Positions 8,241 to 16,981 are shown, numbered from the stretch's first letter. The stretch: 64,000 nucleotides of DNA from an uncultured bacterium (GCA_937139415.1 CAKZPS010000020.1:1-64000), one strand, 5' to 3'. Made by a program: numbers and translations. Notes: generated by a model not told the origin, from the sequence alone.

Positions 8241-9007
8241 GTGCAGCTTTTTGCGATGTTAGCTCATGACCTTCGTCAAGCATTAGAAGAGAGATGGCCT
8301 CTCTTTCTCCCCGCAGGTACCATTGAGTACCACGGAGAACATCTCCCTTTAGGTACCGATACGCTTGTCGTGCTTAAGGCCTTAGAAGAGGTAGAGAAAC
8401 GTATCCCTTGTGTCCTTGCTCCACCGATATGGTATGGCCCTGCCAGCTTTGCTGTGGCGGGACCGGAACAGGGAACGATTGCTACTGATGTCGACCATTT
8501 CGAAAAACATGTCTCCGATGTTTTAAAAGGATTTTTGGATGTTGGCTTTAGAAAGATTGTTGTAGTAATTCATCATCAATTTGAAAAAGGGCAACTGATG
8601 CCTGAGAGGCCTTAGCCTTTAAAAAAGCAGCTATGTCCCTTATTTTTGAATACTTAGAAAGAGAATGGGGAAGAGGATGGTGGGGATCAGAAAGAATGGC
8701 TAACTATTATCAATTCTTAGCTACCGAGGCGAATCCGTTTAACTGGATTCAAGTTGTTCCTCTCATGAGTCCGGAAGTACAGGAAAAGATGGGATACGAT
8801 CATGCCGGGAGATTAGAGACGTCTCTCATGATGGCTGCTTACCCTGAAACAGTCCAAATGGAATATGTTAATTTACATTCTCCTTGGTACACTCGAGAAG
8901 CGGGTCGAGCGAGCAGGGACTGGGGATTTAAAACTATTGAAATGATTGTAAGCTATTTAGTTGAATTAGTTAGTGAAAATAAAAATAGAGAAAAGTGTTC
9001 TCGTTGA
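8241..9007 (+). pseudogene. Creatininase-family amidohydrolase, interrupted by a frameshift
   Basis: Two adjacent frames together make one creatininase-family protein of about 255 residues. The first part (from GTG 8241 behind AGGAGG, or TTG 8235) carries the metal motif EYHGEHLPLGTD and ends at 8615. The second resumes in another frame around 8606-8609 (EALAFKKAAM) and holds the conserved HAGRLETS with a further ligand Glu. The junction GAGAGG at 8604-8609 looks like a 2-bp duplication: reading GAG-GCC restores one frame. The family hydrolyses C-N bonds in cyclic amides and formamides. The HGNGGN motif is replaced by HHQFEKGQL. Either a recent pseudogene or a sequence error. Confidence 0.8.
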
Positions 9008-9033
9008 GTTTTGGGATCGAGATTTGTTATAAG
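9004..9033 (+). promoter_or_regulatory. Candidate internal promoter for importer 2
   Basis: TTGAGT at 9004-9009 and TATAAG at 9028-9033 are separated by 18 nt, a fair sigma-70 match. It lies at the end of the creatininase remnant and about 80 bp before the binding-protein gene. It would let system 2 be expressed independently of the upstream operon. Confidence 0.4.
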
Positions 9034-9040
9034 GATTTTA

Positions 9041-9068
9041 TTTATATCGCTAGAGGGGGTGATATAAA
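9041..9068 (+). promoter_or_regulatory. Inverted repeat in the leader of importer 2
   Basis: TTTATATC (9041-9048) and GATATAAA (9061-9068) are perfect complements around a 12-nt G-rich loop. The repeat starts right where transcription from the candidate promoter would begin. It could be an operator half-site pair or an mRNA 5' hairpin. It does not resemble the palindrome before the LacI gene. Confidence 0.4.
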
Positions 9069-9121
9069 AGGTACAAAGGGTTTTTTGCTTTTAGCGAGGA
9101 GAATATTCATGGGAGGCGAGA

Positions 9122-10147
9122 ATGATGTGGAGGAAAATGATCATTTTACTGTTAATTTTGTTATTTTCGTTTACGGCTTTTGTTTATGCCGAGGAAAGTA
9201 AAAAATTAGTTATTGGTCAAGTGTTCTGGGGTTTGCATGACTCTTACCAACAAGCTCATCAACTTGCGACCAAAGAGTATTGTGAATCGTTAGGAATTGA
9301 GTGCATACCTATGGATGGGCAGATGAAACCCGAGGTTCAAGCGGCGGCCATGGAAGACCTGATTGCTAGGAAGGTTGACGGAATTATTTGTCAAGCTTAC
9401 GATCAAGCGGTGATGGAAATTTATATCGACGCGGCACAAAAAGCAGGGATTCCTGTAGTTTCGTTTGTAAATGTTAGTTCAGGAAAAGTAAAGTATCCTA
9501 CCATGCAAATCGATGAGAAGCAAGGCGCAATTGCCATGGGCGAATTGGCAGCAAAAAAGTTTTTAGAATACTTCCCGGGGCAAAAAATAAAGATGGCGAC
9601 TATTAGCGATCCCTCAATTGAATGGGCTCACGAACAGCGGACAAAAGCTTTTATCCAAGGGGTATTAAATGTTGTGCCGGATGCAGAATGGGTGTTTAAT
9701 GGAGGGAAAAGTAGTCGCGAGATTGCATACAGTACTGCCGAGGATATTTTGCAAAGTTTTCCTGAAGTAAACATTGTCTTCGGATATAATGCCGAGAACG
9801 TTCTTGGAGCATTGGCAGCTTTCGAGGCTGCTGGGCGCGGGAAGGCGGTTAACGGAGTACCGGTTTCCGAAATTTTCGTAGGTGTTGACGGGTCTGTTCC
9901 TGAATTAATTAAGGTAGCCAACCCCAGTTCAGCTATGAAACTTACGTTGGCCCTGCAGCCTAAGAGTAGCGCGAAAAAGTGTGTTGATATGCTTCTAAAG
10001 ATTATTAATGGTGAGCTAGACATGTATGCTACCGATAAGAATGAATCAGTGGTTTCGTTCGTCGTTGATGGCTGGGGAATGAGTAGAGCAGACATCGAGA
10101 AATTTGTTCAAGATGAATGGGGAATAAAGGTCGATCTGAGTAGATAA
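9122..10147 (+). CDS. Periplasmic sugar-binding protein (system 2)
   Basis: This 341-residue protein starts with a signal peptide (MMWRKMIILL, hydrophobic to about residue 22, cleavage after VYA). It has a type I binding fold of the RbsB kind: DLIARKVDGIICQAYDQ around residue 77, and NIVFGYNAEN near 220. GGGAGG at 9111-9116 supports the ATG at 9122; an ATG follows directly at 9125. It would deliver substrate to the ATPase and permease encoded downstream. A perfect 12-bp hairpin separates it from the ATPase gene. It is only distantly similar to the system 1 protein, so the two importers probably bind different ligands. Confidence 0.92.
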   Translation: MMWRKMIILLLILLFSFTAFVYAEESKKLVIGQVFWGLHDSYQQAHQLATKEYCESLGIECIPMDGQMKPEVQAAAMEDLIARKVDGIICQAYDQAVMEIYIDAAQKAGIPVVSFVNVSSGKVKYPTMQIDEKQGAIAMGELAAKKFLEYFPGQKIKMATISDPSIEWAHEQRTKAFIQGVLNVVPDAEWVFNGGKSSREIAYSTAEDILQSFPEVNIVFGYNAENVLGALAAFEAAGRGKAVNGVPVSEIFVGVDGSVPELIKVANPSSAMKLTLALQPKSSAKKCVDMLLKIINGELDMYATDKNESVVSFVVDGWGMSRADIEKFVQDEWGIKVDLSR

Positions 10148-10159
10148 ACTTTTACGGAA

Positions 10160-10189
10160 GGGCAAATAGGCGAGATTGCCTATTTGCCC
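10160..10189 (+). promoter_or_regulatory. Perfect hairpin after binding-protein gene 2
   Basis: GGGCAAATAGGC (10160-10171) pairs perfectly over 12 bp with GCCTATTTGCCC (10178-10189), leaving a 6-nt loop. The following bases (AGAGGTGAAGGATG) are the next gene's ribosome site and start, so there is no T-tract. It probably stabilises the upstream binding-protein message. It parallels the hairpin behind binding-protein gene 1 although the sequences are unrelated. Confidence 0.7.
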
Positions 10190-10200
10190 AGAGGTGAAGG

Positions 10201-11712
10201 ATGGGAGAGATAATCTTAAGGGTTCGTAGTTTGTCGAAAAACTATCCTGGTGTTTGTGCCTTGAGGGGTATAGATCTGGATATAGAGCGTGGTACCATTC
10301 ACTGTATAGTAGGTGAAAACGGTGCCGGAAAATCGACATTCATTAAAATCTTAACCGGTGCTGAAAAGAGAAGTGGCGGTGACATATATTTTCAGGGCAA
10401 GGAATTTAAACCTCGATCAATTCGAGAGGCAATGAATTTAGGCATTAGTACTTTATTTCAGGAACTCAATATCGTTGATCAGCTTACTGTTGAGGAAAAC
10501 TTGATCTTGGGACGAGAACCACATCGATATGGGATCATTAGAAAACCAAAATATTCGGAACGAGTTTTCCAACTCATGAATGATTTTGCTCCTGATATTC
10601 CACTTAAAAAGAGAGCCGGGTTACTTAGTTTTGCCGAAAAGCAAGTTATCGAAATTGTGAGAGCCATCGCAGCAGACGCTAGTCTCTTAATCATGGACGA
10701 ACCGACTGCTGCTTTGTCAGAAAGTGAGACTCGAAGATTGTTCACTATTATTAAATCCCTCAAAAGGGAAGGTTTGACTGTTATCTATATAAGCCATATT
10801 TTAGATGATATTTTCAACATTGGTGATGTAGTCACAGTTCTGCGGGATGGAGAAGCAGTAGATACAAATAGCGTGAAAGAAATATCTCGTGATGAATTAG
10901 TACGAATGATGATTGGTAAAGTCACCACCGATAAATACGTTCCTAGGATGGTTGACTATAAAGAAAAGGTTCTCGAAGTCATCAATTTATCCACGAATAA
11001 GCTTAAGAGAATTAGTTTCTGTCTTTATAAAGGTGAGATATTGGGATTTTATGGCCTTCGAGGTTCGGGAAAAACCGAGATTGTTCTCTCCCTTTTCGGC
11101 TTAGATCGACCAGGAGAGGGTAGTATTTTTGTTCAAGGCAGAAAAACGTACTTTAAGCTGCCCCGGGATGCGATATCACAAGGTATCTTCATAGTACCCG
11201 AAGAACGACTTACAGAGGGACTAATATTGAAACTTTCTATTCGGTTTAATATCTCGATCTCAAATCTTGATTCTATAGCTTCGTTTGGAGTGATTGATGC
11301 TAAGGATGAAATAGATCTGACAAAAGAGTATATGAGAATAATGAGTATTAAGGCAAGAAATGTAGAACAGCAAGTTGCTACCTTAAGCGGAGGTAATCAA
11401 CAAAAGGTAGTAATTTCAAAATGTCTTCACGCAGGAGCAAATATACTCTTAATGGATGAACCAACACGAGGAATAGATATTGGAGCTAAAGAGGAAATCC
11501 ACAGAATTATCCGGAAATTGGCTGAACAGGGAAATGCAGTAGTTATTTTTTCTTCGGAGTATTCGGAAGTTTTGAGTCTGTGCGATCGTATCTACCTCCT
11601 TCGCAATGGAGAAATCGTCAAAGAGCTTAAAAACCAAGAAGCTGAACCGGAAGAGATGTTACGTGTTATTACTGGAGGAAGGTGGAATAGCCATGAAGTC
11701 AAGCTTGAATAG
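10201..11712 (+). CDS. Sugar ABC importer ATPase, RbsA-type (system 2)
   Basis: This 503-residue protein is the tandem ATPase of the second importer. Domain 1 has Walker A GENGAGKST (about residue 38), a signature-like LLSFAEKQ, and Walker B LLIMDEPTAAL. Domain 2 has a degenerate P-loop (GLRGSGKTE), then LSGGNQQK and DEPTRGID. GAGGTGAAGG lies just before the ATG. The end overlaps the permease start by 20 bp. It is clearly homologous to the ATPase at 1251-2777, but the two diverge enough to exclude a recent local duplication. Confidence 0.94.
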   Translation: MGEIILRVRSLSKNYPGVCALRGIDLDIERGTIHCIVGENGAGKSTFIKILTGAEKRSGGDIYFQGKEFKPRSIREAMNLGISTLFQELNIVDQLTVEENLILGREPHRYGIIRKPKYSERVFQLMNDFAPDIPLKKRAGLLSFAEKQVIEIVRAIAADASLLIMDEPTAALSESETRRLFTIIKSLKREGLTVIYISHILDDIFNIGDVVTVLRDGEAVDTNSVKEISRDELVRMMIGKVTTDKYVPRMVDYKEKVLEVINLSTNKLKRISFCLYKGEILGFYGLRGSGKTEIVLSLFGLDRPGEGSIFVQGRKTYFKLPRDAISQGIFIVPEERLTEGLILKLSIRFNISISNLDSIASFGVIDAKDEIDLTKEYMRIMSIKARNVEQQVATLSGGNQQKVVISKCLHAGANILLMDEPTRGIDIGAKEEIHRIIRKLAEQGNAVVIFSSEYSEVLSLCDRIYLLRNGEIVKELKNQEAEPEEMLRVITGGRWNSHEVKLE

Positions 11713-12640
11713 TACCTTACTGCAGAAGATGGTAGTTGTAGGTATTTTAATCTTCATTATTGCGCTTTCCTTTTTATCTCGCTCTTTTTTGACTTTAACC
11801 AATTTTAATAATGTAACTCGCCAAGTTTCCTTCGTAGTCATTACTGGATGCGCGGTTACTGCTCTGATGATATCAGGTAATTTTGATCTCTCTATTGGAA
11901 GTGTTCTAGCTCTTACTGGAACAATTTCGGCTATATTGGTGACATACTCTGTTCCTCTCTGGCTTTCCATTATTCTTGCTACTCTTGTTGGTAGTGGTAT
12001 CGGACTTTTGAATGGTTTCATGGTTGTCAAATTAAATATTCCCTCGATCATTGCTACTCTGGGGACCATGTATGCAGCTCGTGGCCTTGCTCTCGTTATA
12101 ACTGGTGGAAATACCATTCACCTAGGATTAGGAGAAAATTTTACGCTCCTTGGCCGAGGATATCTCGGTATGATTCCTATTACATTTTTTATAATGGTGA
12201 TAGCCGTTTTACTCTTCTACTTTATAGAAAGTAAGACAACGTTGGGCCGGTATGCATATGCAATTGGAGGTAACAGAAGATCGGCATTCCTTTCTGGAAT
12301 TAATGTCGGGTCTATAGTTGTCTTGCTTTACCTTTTGGTAGGATCTCTTGCCGGTTTTTCAGGGGTATTGATGGCTTCGCGTTTGGGAGTTGGTCAGCCT
12401 ATGGTTGGAGTCGGTTTTGAATTCGATGTCATTGTAGCAGTCATATTAGGGGGAACCAGTATTGAAGGTGGAGAAGGTTCCGTTTTTGGTATGGTGGTGG
12501 GAGCTTTTATCGTTGGTTTTATTGCCAATGGGCTGAATTTGTTGGGAGTTCACTCATTTTATCAGAGTATTGTAAAGGGTTTAGTTTTAGTCGGTGCAGT
12601 GCTTTTAGATCGGAAAATCAAAGAAATGATTGTGGAGTGA
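11693..12640 (+). CDS. Sugar ABC importer permease, RbsC-type (system 2)
   Basis: This 315-residue membrane protein of the ribose-type permease family has SGNFDLSIGS (about residue 60), NIPSIIATLGTM (about 115) and the cytoplasmic VILGGTSIEGGEG loop near the C-terminus. I chose the ATG at 11693, which is preceded by GGAGGAAGG and opens on MKSSLNSTLLQ. The frame extends further upstream, but only within the ATPase gene. With the two preceding genes it forms a complete importer. It is the last gene of the + strand locus. The 83 bp to the convergent hflX gene show no convincing terminator. Confidence 0.93.
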   Translation: MKSSLNSTLLQKMVVVGILIFIIALSFLSRSFLTLTNFNNVTRQVSFVVITGCAVTALMISGNFDLSIGSVLALTGTISAILVTYSVPLWLSIILATLVGSGIGLLNGFMVVKLNIPSIIATLGTMYAARGLALVITGGNTIHLGLGENFTLLGRGYLGMIPITFFIMVIAVLLFYFIESKTTLGRYAYAIGGNRRSAFLSGINVGSIVVLLYLLVGSLAGFSGVLMASRLGVGQPMVGVGFEFDVIVAVILGGTSIEGGEGSVFGMVVGAFIVGFIANGLNLLGVHSFYQSIVKGLVLVGAVLLDRKIKEMIVE

Positions 12641-12723
12641 GATTATTTTCTTTTAAGGTTTCGGGATAGGGATATAAAAGATATTACCAATTATTTTACA
12701 TAATATACATTATAGGAACTAAA

Positions 12724-13980
12724 TCAGAGAAGGGCTCGGATACGAGGCAAAGCTTCTTTACGGACAAAACACTCTAAAAGAATGCGTTCAGGACTGGTTG
12801 GCTTCACGTTTTTGATATACCCTTGATGGTAAATTTCTCTCTCCACTAAGGGGAGTTTTGAATATTCAATTTCTATGGACACATAACTCATGAGCGGCTG
12901 GAGACACAGGGATATTTTTTCTATGAGTGCGTCGAGATTGATTTTGTTTTTTGCCGAGATGAAAGCATGGGGATAGTTGTTGCGCAGCTCGCTGTCAATG
13001 AACGGTAGATTGGGGAGTAAGTCAATTTTATTGAAAACAATGATGCGAGGATACTCTTGTAAACCAATTTCTCGCAATGTTTCATGGATGGTTTGGAAAT
13101 GGAAACGATAGTCTGGATCAGCAATGTCGATAATCTCTAAAATGAGGTCGGCTTCTTTGATCTCTTCGAGTGTGGCACGGAAAGCTTCTTTGATCGTGGG
13201 AGGCATGGTCCGAATGAAGCCCACGGTATCGATAAAAATAACTTCTCCGATTCCGGAAATGTACCCTCTTTTGGCAGTGGGATCTAAGGTAGCGAACATT
13301 CGACTTTCCACATACACTTGGGATCGGGTGAGGACGTTGAAGAGGGTCGATTTGCCAGCATTGGTGTATCCAACGATAGCGATTTGGGGAATACCCTTTT
13401 GAAGACGAGAACTTCTCTGAATTTCCATCTGCTTCTCGATGGTTTTTAGGGTCCTCCGGAGAAAAGTGATACGATCTCTGATTTTTCTCCGTTCTACTTC
13501 GATTTTCTGTTCTCCGGGACCGCGTGTTCCGATACCACCACCCAATCGCGAGAGTTGGTTTCCCTTTCCCGTAAGCCTACTCAATTTGTACCGGAGTTTT
13601 GCCAATTCCACTTTGATCTTCCCTTGCGCCGTGTGAGCTCGTTGGGCGAAAATCTCGTGGATAATTTCATCTTTGGTATACACCGGAACTTCCCAAGTTT
13701 CTTCTAAGTTTCTCTGTTGAGAAGGGGTGATCTCCACGCTGAAGAGTGTGAAATTAATCGAAGGATTTTCTTTGAGAAATTCTCTTATTTCTTGGACTTT
13801 GCCTTTTCCTATGTAATACCGATAAAAAGGATGCTTTACCCGACACTTCACAACTTCCAAAATTTCTAAGCCTGCACTTCGTGCGATTTCAATAAGCTCT
13901 CTCTTTTGCGATTCCCAAAGATTTTGGTTGTTGGCATCCTCTATCAAAATGAGGATACCCTTGTTATGGGTCAAATCCAT
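12724..13980 (-). CDS. hflX: GTPase HflX
   Basis: HflX is a ribosome-associated GTPase that splits stalled or heat-damaged 70S ribosomes. The approximately 418-residue product has the N-terminal HflX domain (IGKGKVQEI, then AQRAHTAQGKIKVELA) and the glycine-rich linker GGIGTRGPGEQ. The G domain shows GYTNAGKSTLFN, DTVGFI and FNKIDL. I favour the ATG at 13980, 4 nt after the preceding gene's stop. An upstream ATG (14010) would add ten residues overlapping that gene. It is the last gene of the long - strand run and converges with the sugar-transport locus. Confidence 0.95.
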   Translation of the reverse strand: MDLTHNKGILILIEDANNQNLWESQKRELIEIARSAGLEILEVVKCRVKHPFYRYYIGKGKVQEIREFLKENPSINFTLFSVEITPSQQRNLEETWEVPVYTKDEIIHEIFAQRAHTAQGKIKVELAKLRYKLSRLTGKGNQLSRLGGGIGTRGPGEQKIEVERRKIRDRITFLRRTLKTIEKQMEIQRSSRLQKGIPQIAIVGYTNAGKSTLFNVLTRSQVYVESRMFATLDPTAKRGYISGIGEVIFIDTVGFIRTMPPTIKEAFRATLEEIKEADLILEIIDIADPDYRFHFQTIHETLREIGLQEYPRIIVFNKIDLLPNLPFIDSELRNNYPHAFISAKNKINLDALIEKISLCLQPLMSYVSIEIEYSKLPLVEREIYHQGYIKNVKPTSPERILLECFVRKEALPRIRALL

Positions 13981-13984
13981 TCTT

Positions 13985-14623
13985 TTATTTATCGACCCCC
14001 CGATAGGCATTCTTAATAATTTCCCAATACATTTTTACCCTCTCCTTAAATCCCCGCACTAAGCCAAGTTTCTCTTCTTTCATGACATGGGTGAGTCCAG
14101 GGAGTTTGGCAAGTTTCACTCGTATTCCATTGCGTCTCACATAACGGTTGATAGCCACCTCTACCCCGTAGCGACTTACTTCCATATCGGGGATGTTTTG
14201 TAAGATGTTGGCTTTTATGGCCCTCTGTCCAGACAAGAATGGAGCAATTTTTTGCGCGAAGTCGGTAGCGAATCGACCGTCTTCGAAAACTCCAATGGTC
14301 ACGTCTGCTTCCCCGGAGAGGACTGGTTGCACGAGGGCTTCGATGTGGCCCTCATTGAGTCCCACGAGATCGGCGTCTAAAAGTAAAACCACCTCGGTGC
14401 GAATGTATTCCAGCCCGCGATAGAGAGCCCCGCCTTTGCCGATATTATGGAGGAGTTCTACCACCTCGGCCCCCTTCTCCCGGGCGATTTCTACGGTCCG
14501 ATCCGTTGAGCCATCACTTACCACCACAATTTGCTCGATGACCGGATTTTGCCTCAAAACATCAATAATCGAGCCAATCGTTTTTTCCTCGTTATAGGCA
14601 GCGATAATGGCTGTTACTTTCAC
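13985..14623 (-). CDS. Family 2 glycosyltransferase
   Basis: A GT-A fold glycosyltransferase of about 212 residues. It shows IIAAYNEEKTIG at the N-terminus, VVSDGSTDRTVEIA, a DADLVGL DxD-type metal site near residue 84, and SGQRAIKA in the acceptor half. It resembles dolichol/polyprenyl-phosphate sugar transferases and glucosyl-3-phosphoglycerate synthase-like proteins, but lacks membrane helices. GTG 14623 with AGAGGGA six bases upstream gives MKVTAIIAAYNEE, the usual form. An ATG at 14668 would overlap proS. The donor and acceptor are unknown. Confidence 0.85.
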   Translation of the reverse strand: MKVTAIIAAYNEEKTIGSIIDVLRQNPVIEQIVVVSDGSTDRTVEIAREKGAEVVELLHNIGKGGALYRGLEYIRTEVVLLLDADLVGLNEGHIEALVQPVLSGEADVTIGVFEDGRFATDFAQKIAPFLSGQRAIKANILQNIPDMEVSRYGVEVAINRYVRRNGIRVKLAKLPGLTHVMKEEKLGLVRGFKERVKMYWEIIKNAYRGVDK

Positions 14624-14645
14624 AATTTTCCCTCTTTTTTCTTCT

Positions 14646-15899
14646 CTATGGGTTTCTTTTTTCTCCATGTTCTTTGATACCTTTAAAAAATTGTGTCACG
14701 TTATGCACGGAAATTTCCCATCGTTCTCCGCTTTGACGCGCTTTAATTTCTGCCACGCCGTTCCTCTCCGTTTTCTCTCCGATGATTGCTTGAAACGGAA
14801 AGCCTAAGAGGTCGGCTTCGTTGAATTTATATCCTGCCGTAGCGTCTCGGTCGTCAAGCAGAACTTCAAAATCATGTTCTTTGAGAATACGATACAAGTT
14901 TTCTGCCTGTTCCCTTTGTGTATCTTTTTTGTAATTGACAGGAATGACGATTATTTGGTAGGGAGCGATAGAGAGAGGCCACTTGATTCCTTTCTCATCG
15001 TGGTTTGCTTCGATGGCTGCTGCCATGGTCCGACCGATACCGATTCCGTAACATCCCATGATGAGGGGTTTTTCTTTCCCATCCTTATCGACGAAGTACG
15101 CTTTCATCGGTTCACTGTATTTGGTGCCGAGTTGAAAGATGTGTCCCACTTCTATCCCCCTTTTTTCTATGAGTGAAGTTTGACAGGTAGGGCATTTTTC
15201 TTCCTCTTTTGTGGTGCTATAGTTGCAAACGTTGCAATACATTAATTTTTCTTCGCCGGAATCCGCCACGATGAGAAACTCGTGTGAAACATCGCCTCCG
15301 ATGACTCCACTTTCCGCGGGAACCGCTTGATATTCAAGACCACAACGTTCGAACACTTGACAATAAGCATTATAAATTTTTTGATAGCTAATTTGTAAAC
15401 CCTCAAAATCTCGGTCAAAGCTGTATAGGTCTTTCATGAGAAATTCCCGAGCTCTCATTATACCAAATCGAGGGCGTATTTCATCGCGGAACTTGGTTTG
15501 TATTTGGTACAGAAGGAGGGGAAGTTGGCGATAGGAACGAATTTCTTTTCTCGCCAGATCGGTAATGATTTCTTCATGAGTTGGTCCGAGGCAGAAATCC
15601 CTGTCTCGGCGGTCCCGAAAACGGATCAGTTCTGGACCATATATGTCCCACCGCCCCGTTTCTTTCCATAAATCTCCGGGATGCATGGCAGGCATGAGGA
15701 GCTCTTGCCCCCCTACCCTATTCATTTCTTCACGAACGATTTGGGTGATTTTATTGAGCGTACGAAGCCCCAACGGCAAAAAAGTATATATGCCTGCAGA
15801 AAGTTGCCGGATGAAACCTCCTCGGAGCATAAAGCTGTGACTCACAATTTCCGCTTCTTGGGGATTTTCCTTCAATGTCGGTGCAAAAAGAATAGACAT
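14646..15899 (-). CDS. proS: Prolyl-tRNA synthetase without INS editing domain
   Basis: This class II synthetase charges tRNA-Pro. Motif 2 (KFRDEIRPRFGIMRAREFLMKD split around residue 150) and motif 3 (CYGIGIGRTMAAA) are intact, with a C-terminal anticodon-binding domain. Bacterial ProRS normally has about 570 residues with a roughly 180-residue INS editing domain between motifs 2 and 3. Here that interval holds only a small Cys4 knob (CNVCNY...CPTC), and the protein has about 417 residues. Cis editing of Ala-tRNA-Pro must be missing. The likely start is ATG 15899 or GTG 15905 behind GAGGAGG; a GTG at 15923 overlaps ispG. Confidence 0.94.
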   Translation of the reverse strand: MSILFAPTLKENPQEAEIVSHSFMLRGGFIRQLSAGIYTFLPLGLRTLNKITQIVREEMNRVGGQELLMPAMHPGDLWKETGRWDIYGPELIRFRDRRDRDFCLGPTHEEIITDLARKEIRSYRQLPLLLYQIQTKFRDEIRPRFGIMRAREFLMKDLYSFDRDFEGLQISYQKIYNAYCQVFERCGLEYQAVPAESGVIGGDVSHEFLIVADSGEEKLMYCNVCNYSTTKEEEKCPTCQTSLIEKRGIEVGHIFQLGTKYSEPMKAYFVDKDGKEKPLIMGCYGIGIGRTMAAAIEANHDEKGIKWPLSIAPYQIIVIPVNYKKDTQREQAENLYRILKEHDFEVLLDDRDATAGYKFNEADLLGFPFQAIIGEKTERNGVAEIKARQSGERWEISVHNVTQFFKGIKEHGEKRNP

Positions 15900-15919
15900 T
15901 CGCACAGTTTGTTTCCTCC

Positions 15920-16981
15920 TCACTCGATAATACTTGGTATAGCTCTCTCTAAGAGTTTTGTGAGTGCCTCTTTTTGAGAGACAACGGTGACGATTTCTCC
16001 TTTGGCAAAAAGTACCGCTTTTTCTCCTTTACTAAGTGCTATGCCCCAATCAGCTTCTTTGGCTTCTCCTGGTCCATTGACTTCGCATCCCATAATGGCA
16101 ATTTTGACCGGCTTTTTTATCTCCATGTGTTTGGTTCGTTTTTTCAATTCTTGGACCAATGATACCACATTCCCTCTCTTACGAGCGCAGGTGGGACACG
16201 AAATAATCTCGATATTCCGATGGCGCAATTTTAAGGATTCCAAAATGGACCAAGCCACTTTGGTTTCTAAGATCGGCGTAGACGCGGTAAGAGAAACACG
16301 TATGTTGTTCCCAATTCCTTCTCGGAGAAGGATTCCTAGAGCGATGGACGATTTTATAATCCCTTCTACACCACTTCCCGCCTCGGTAAGACCTATATGG
16401 AGAGGATAGGGGAAGGAAGTACTCAACTGCTCGTAAATCAGTATGGTTTCTTCTATCTCGGTGGACTTTGCGGAAAGAATGATTTTTGTTACTCCTTTTT
16501 GCTCAAAAAAGTGGACTATTTCTCTCAAGCTCTCAAGGAGTGCTTTTACTCGGTCGGTTTTTTTCCATCGTGGTGGCAATGAACCGGTGTTCGCTCCCAA
16601 GCGTAAAGTAGTATTCCAAGAACGCAATACTTCAACAAGCTGGGCGAGATGCTCTTTCTTACCGATAGTTCCCGGATTAATGCGTATGGCCTCTACGCCA
16701 AGGAGTGCTGCTTGAATCCCTAAATCGAGGCGAAAATGGACATCGGCTATTAAAGGGATATCAAGGTGGGGTTTCATGCGCGCAAGTCCCTGGAGAGCGT
16801 CTTCATCAGGAACAGCGAGACGAAAAATTTCACATCCTGCTTCCTGGGCTAAGGTAATTTCGGCAAGGCACCTTTCCACATTTTTGGGATGTTGTCTTCC
16901 CATCGCCTCTACCCAAATGGGGTTGTGGCCACCTACGTTCATTTTCCCTAAGGGAACAACCTGGGTATTCTCTCTTCTCAC
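15920..16981 (-). CDS. ispG: 4-hydroxy-3-methylbut-2-en-1-yl diphosphate synthase (IspG/GcpE)
   Basis: This enzyme catalyses the penultimate step of the MEP isoprenoid pathway, reductively opening MEcPP to HMBPP with a [4Fe-4S] cluster. The 353-residue protein has the N-terminal TIM barrel (IFRLAVPDEDAL, PLIADVHFR, RINPGTIG). The C-terminal cluster domain shows SCPTCARKRG and MGCEVNGPGEA, supplying three Cys plus Glu. Its start overlaps the rseP stop as ATGA and its stop overlaps the proS region. With dxr, ispH, uppS and the prenyl synthase, it makes the MEP pathway well represented in this window. Confidence 0.96.
   Translation of the reverse strand: MRRENTQVVPLGKMNVGGHNPIWVEAMGRQHPKNVERCLAEITLAQEAGCEIFRLAVPDEDALQGLARMKPHLDIPLIADVHFRLDLGIQAALLGVEAIRINPGTIGKKEHLAQLVEVLRSWNTTLRLGANTGSLPPRWKKTDRVKALLESLREIVHFFEQKGVTKIILSAKSTEIEETILIYEQLSTSFPYPLHIGLTEAGSGVEGIIKSSIALGILLREGIGNNIRVSLTASTPILETKVAWSILESLKLRHRNIEIISCPTCARKRGNVVSLVQELKKRTKHMEIKKPVKIAIMGCEVNGPGEAKEADWGIALSKGEKAVLFAKGEIVTVVSQKEALTKLLERAIPSIIE

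Noticed and set aside
1251-11712. The two importers as a recent tandem duplication
   Set aside because: Gene order differs and the ATPase, permease and binding-protein pairs are too divergent.
12641-12723. Convergent gap expected to hold a bidirectional terminator
   Set aside because: AT-rich, but I found no stem of useful length on either strand.
14874-15176. 100-residue + strand frame opposite proS
   Set aside because: Antisense shadow of a well-conserved synthetase; no start signal.
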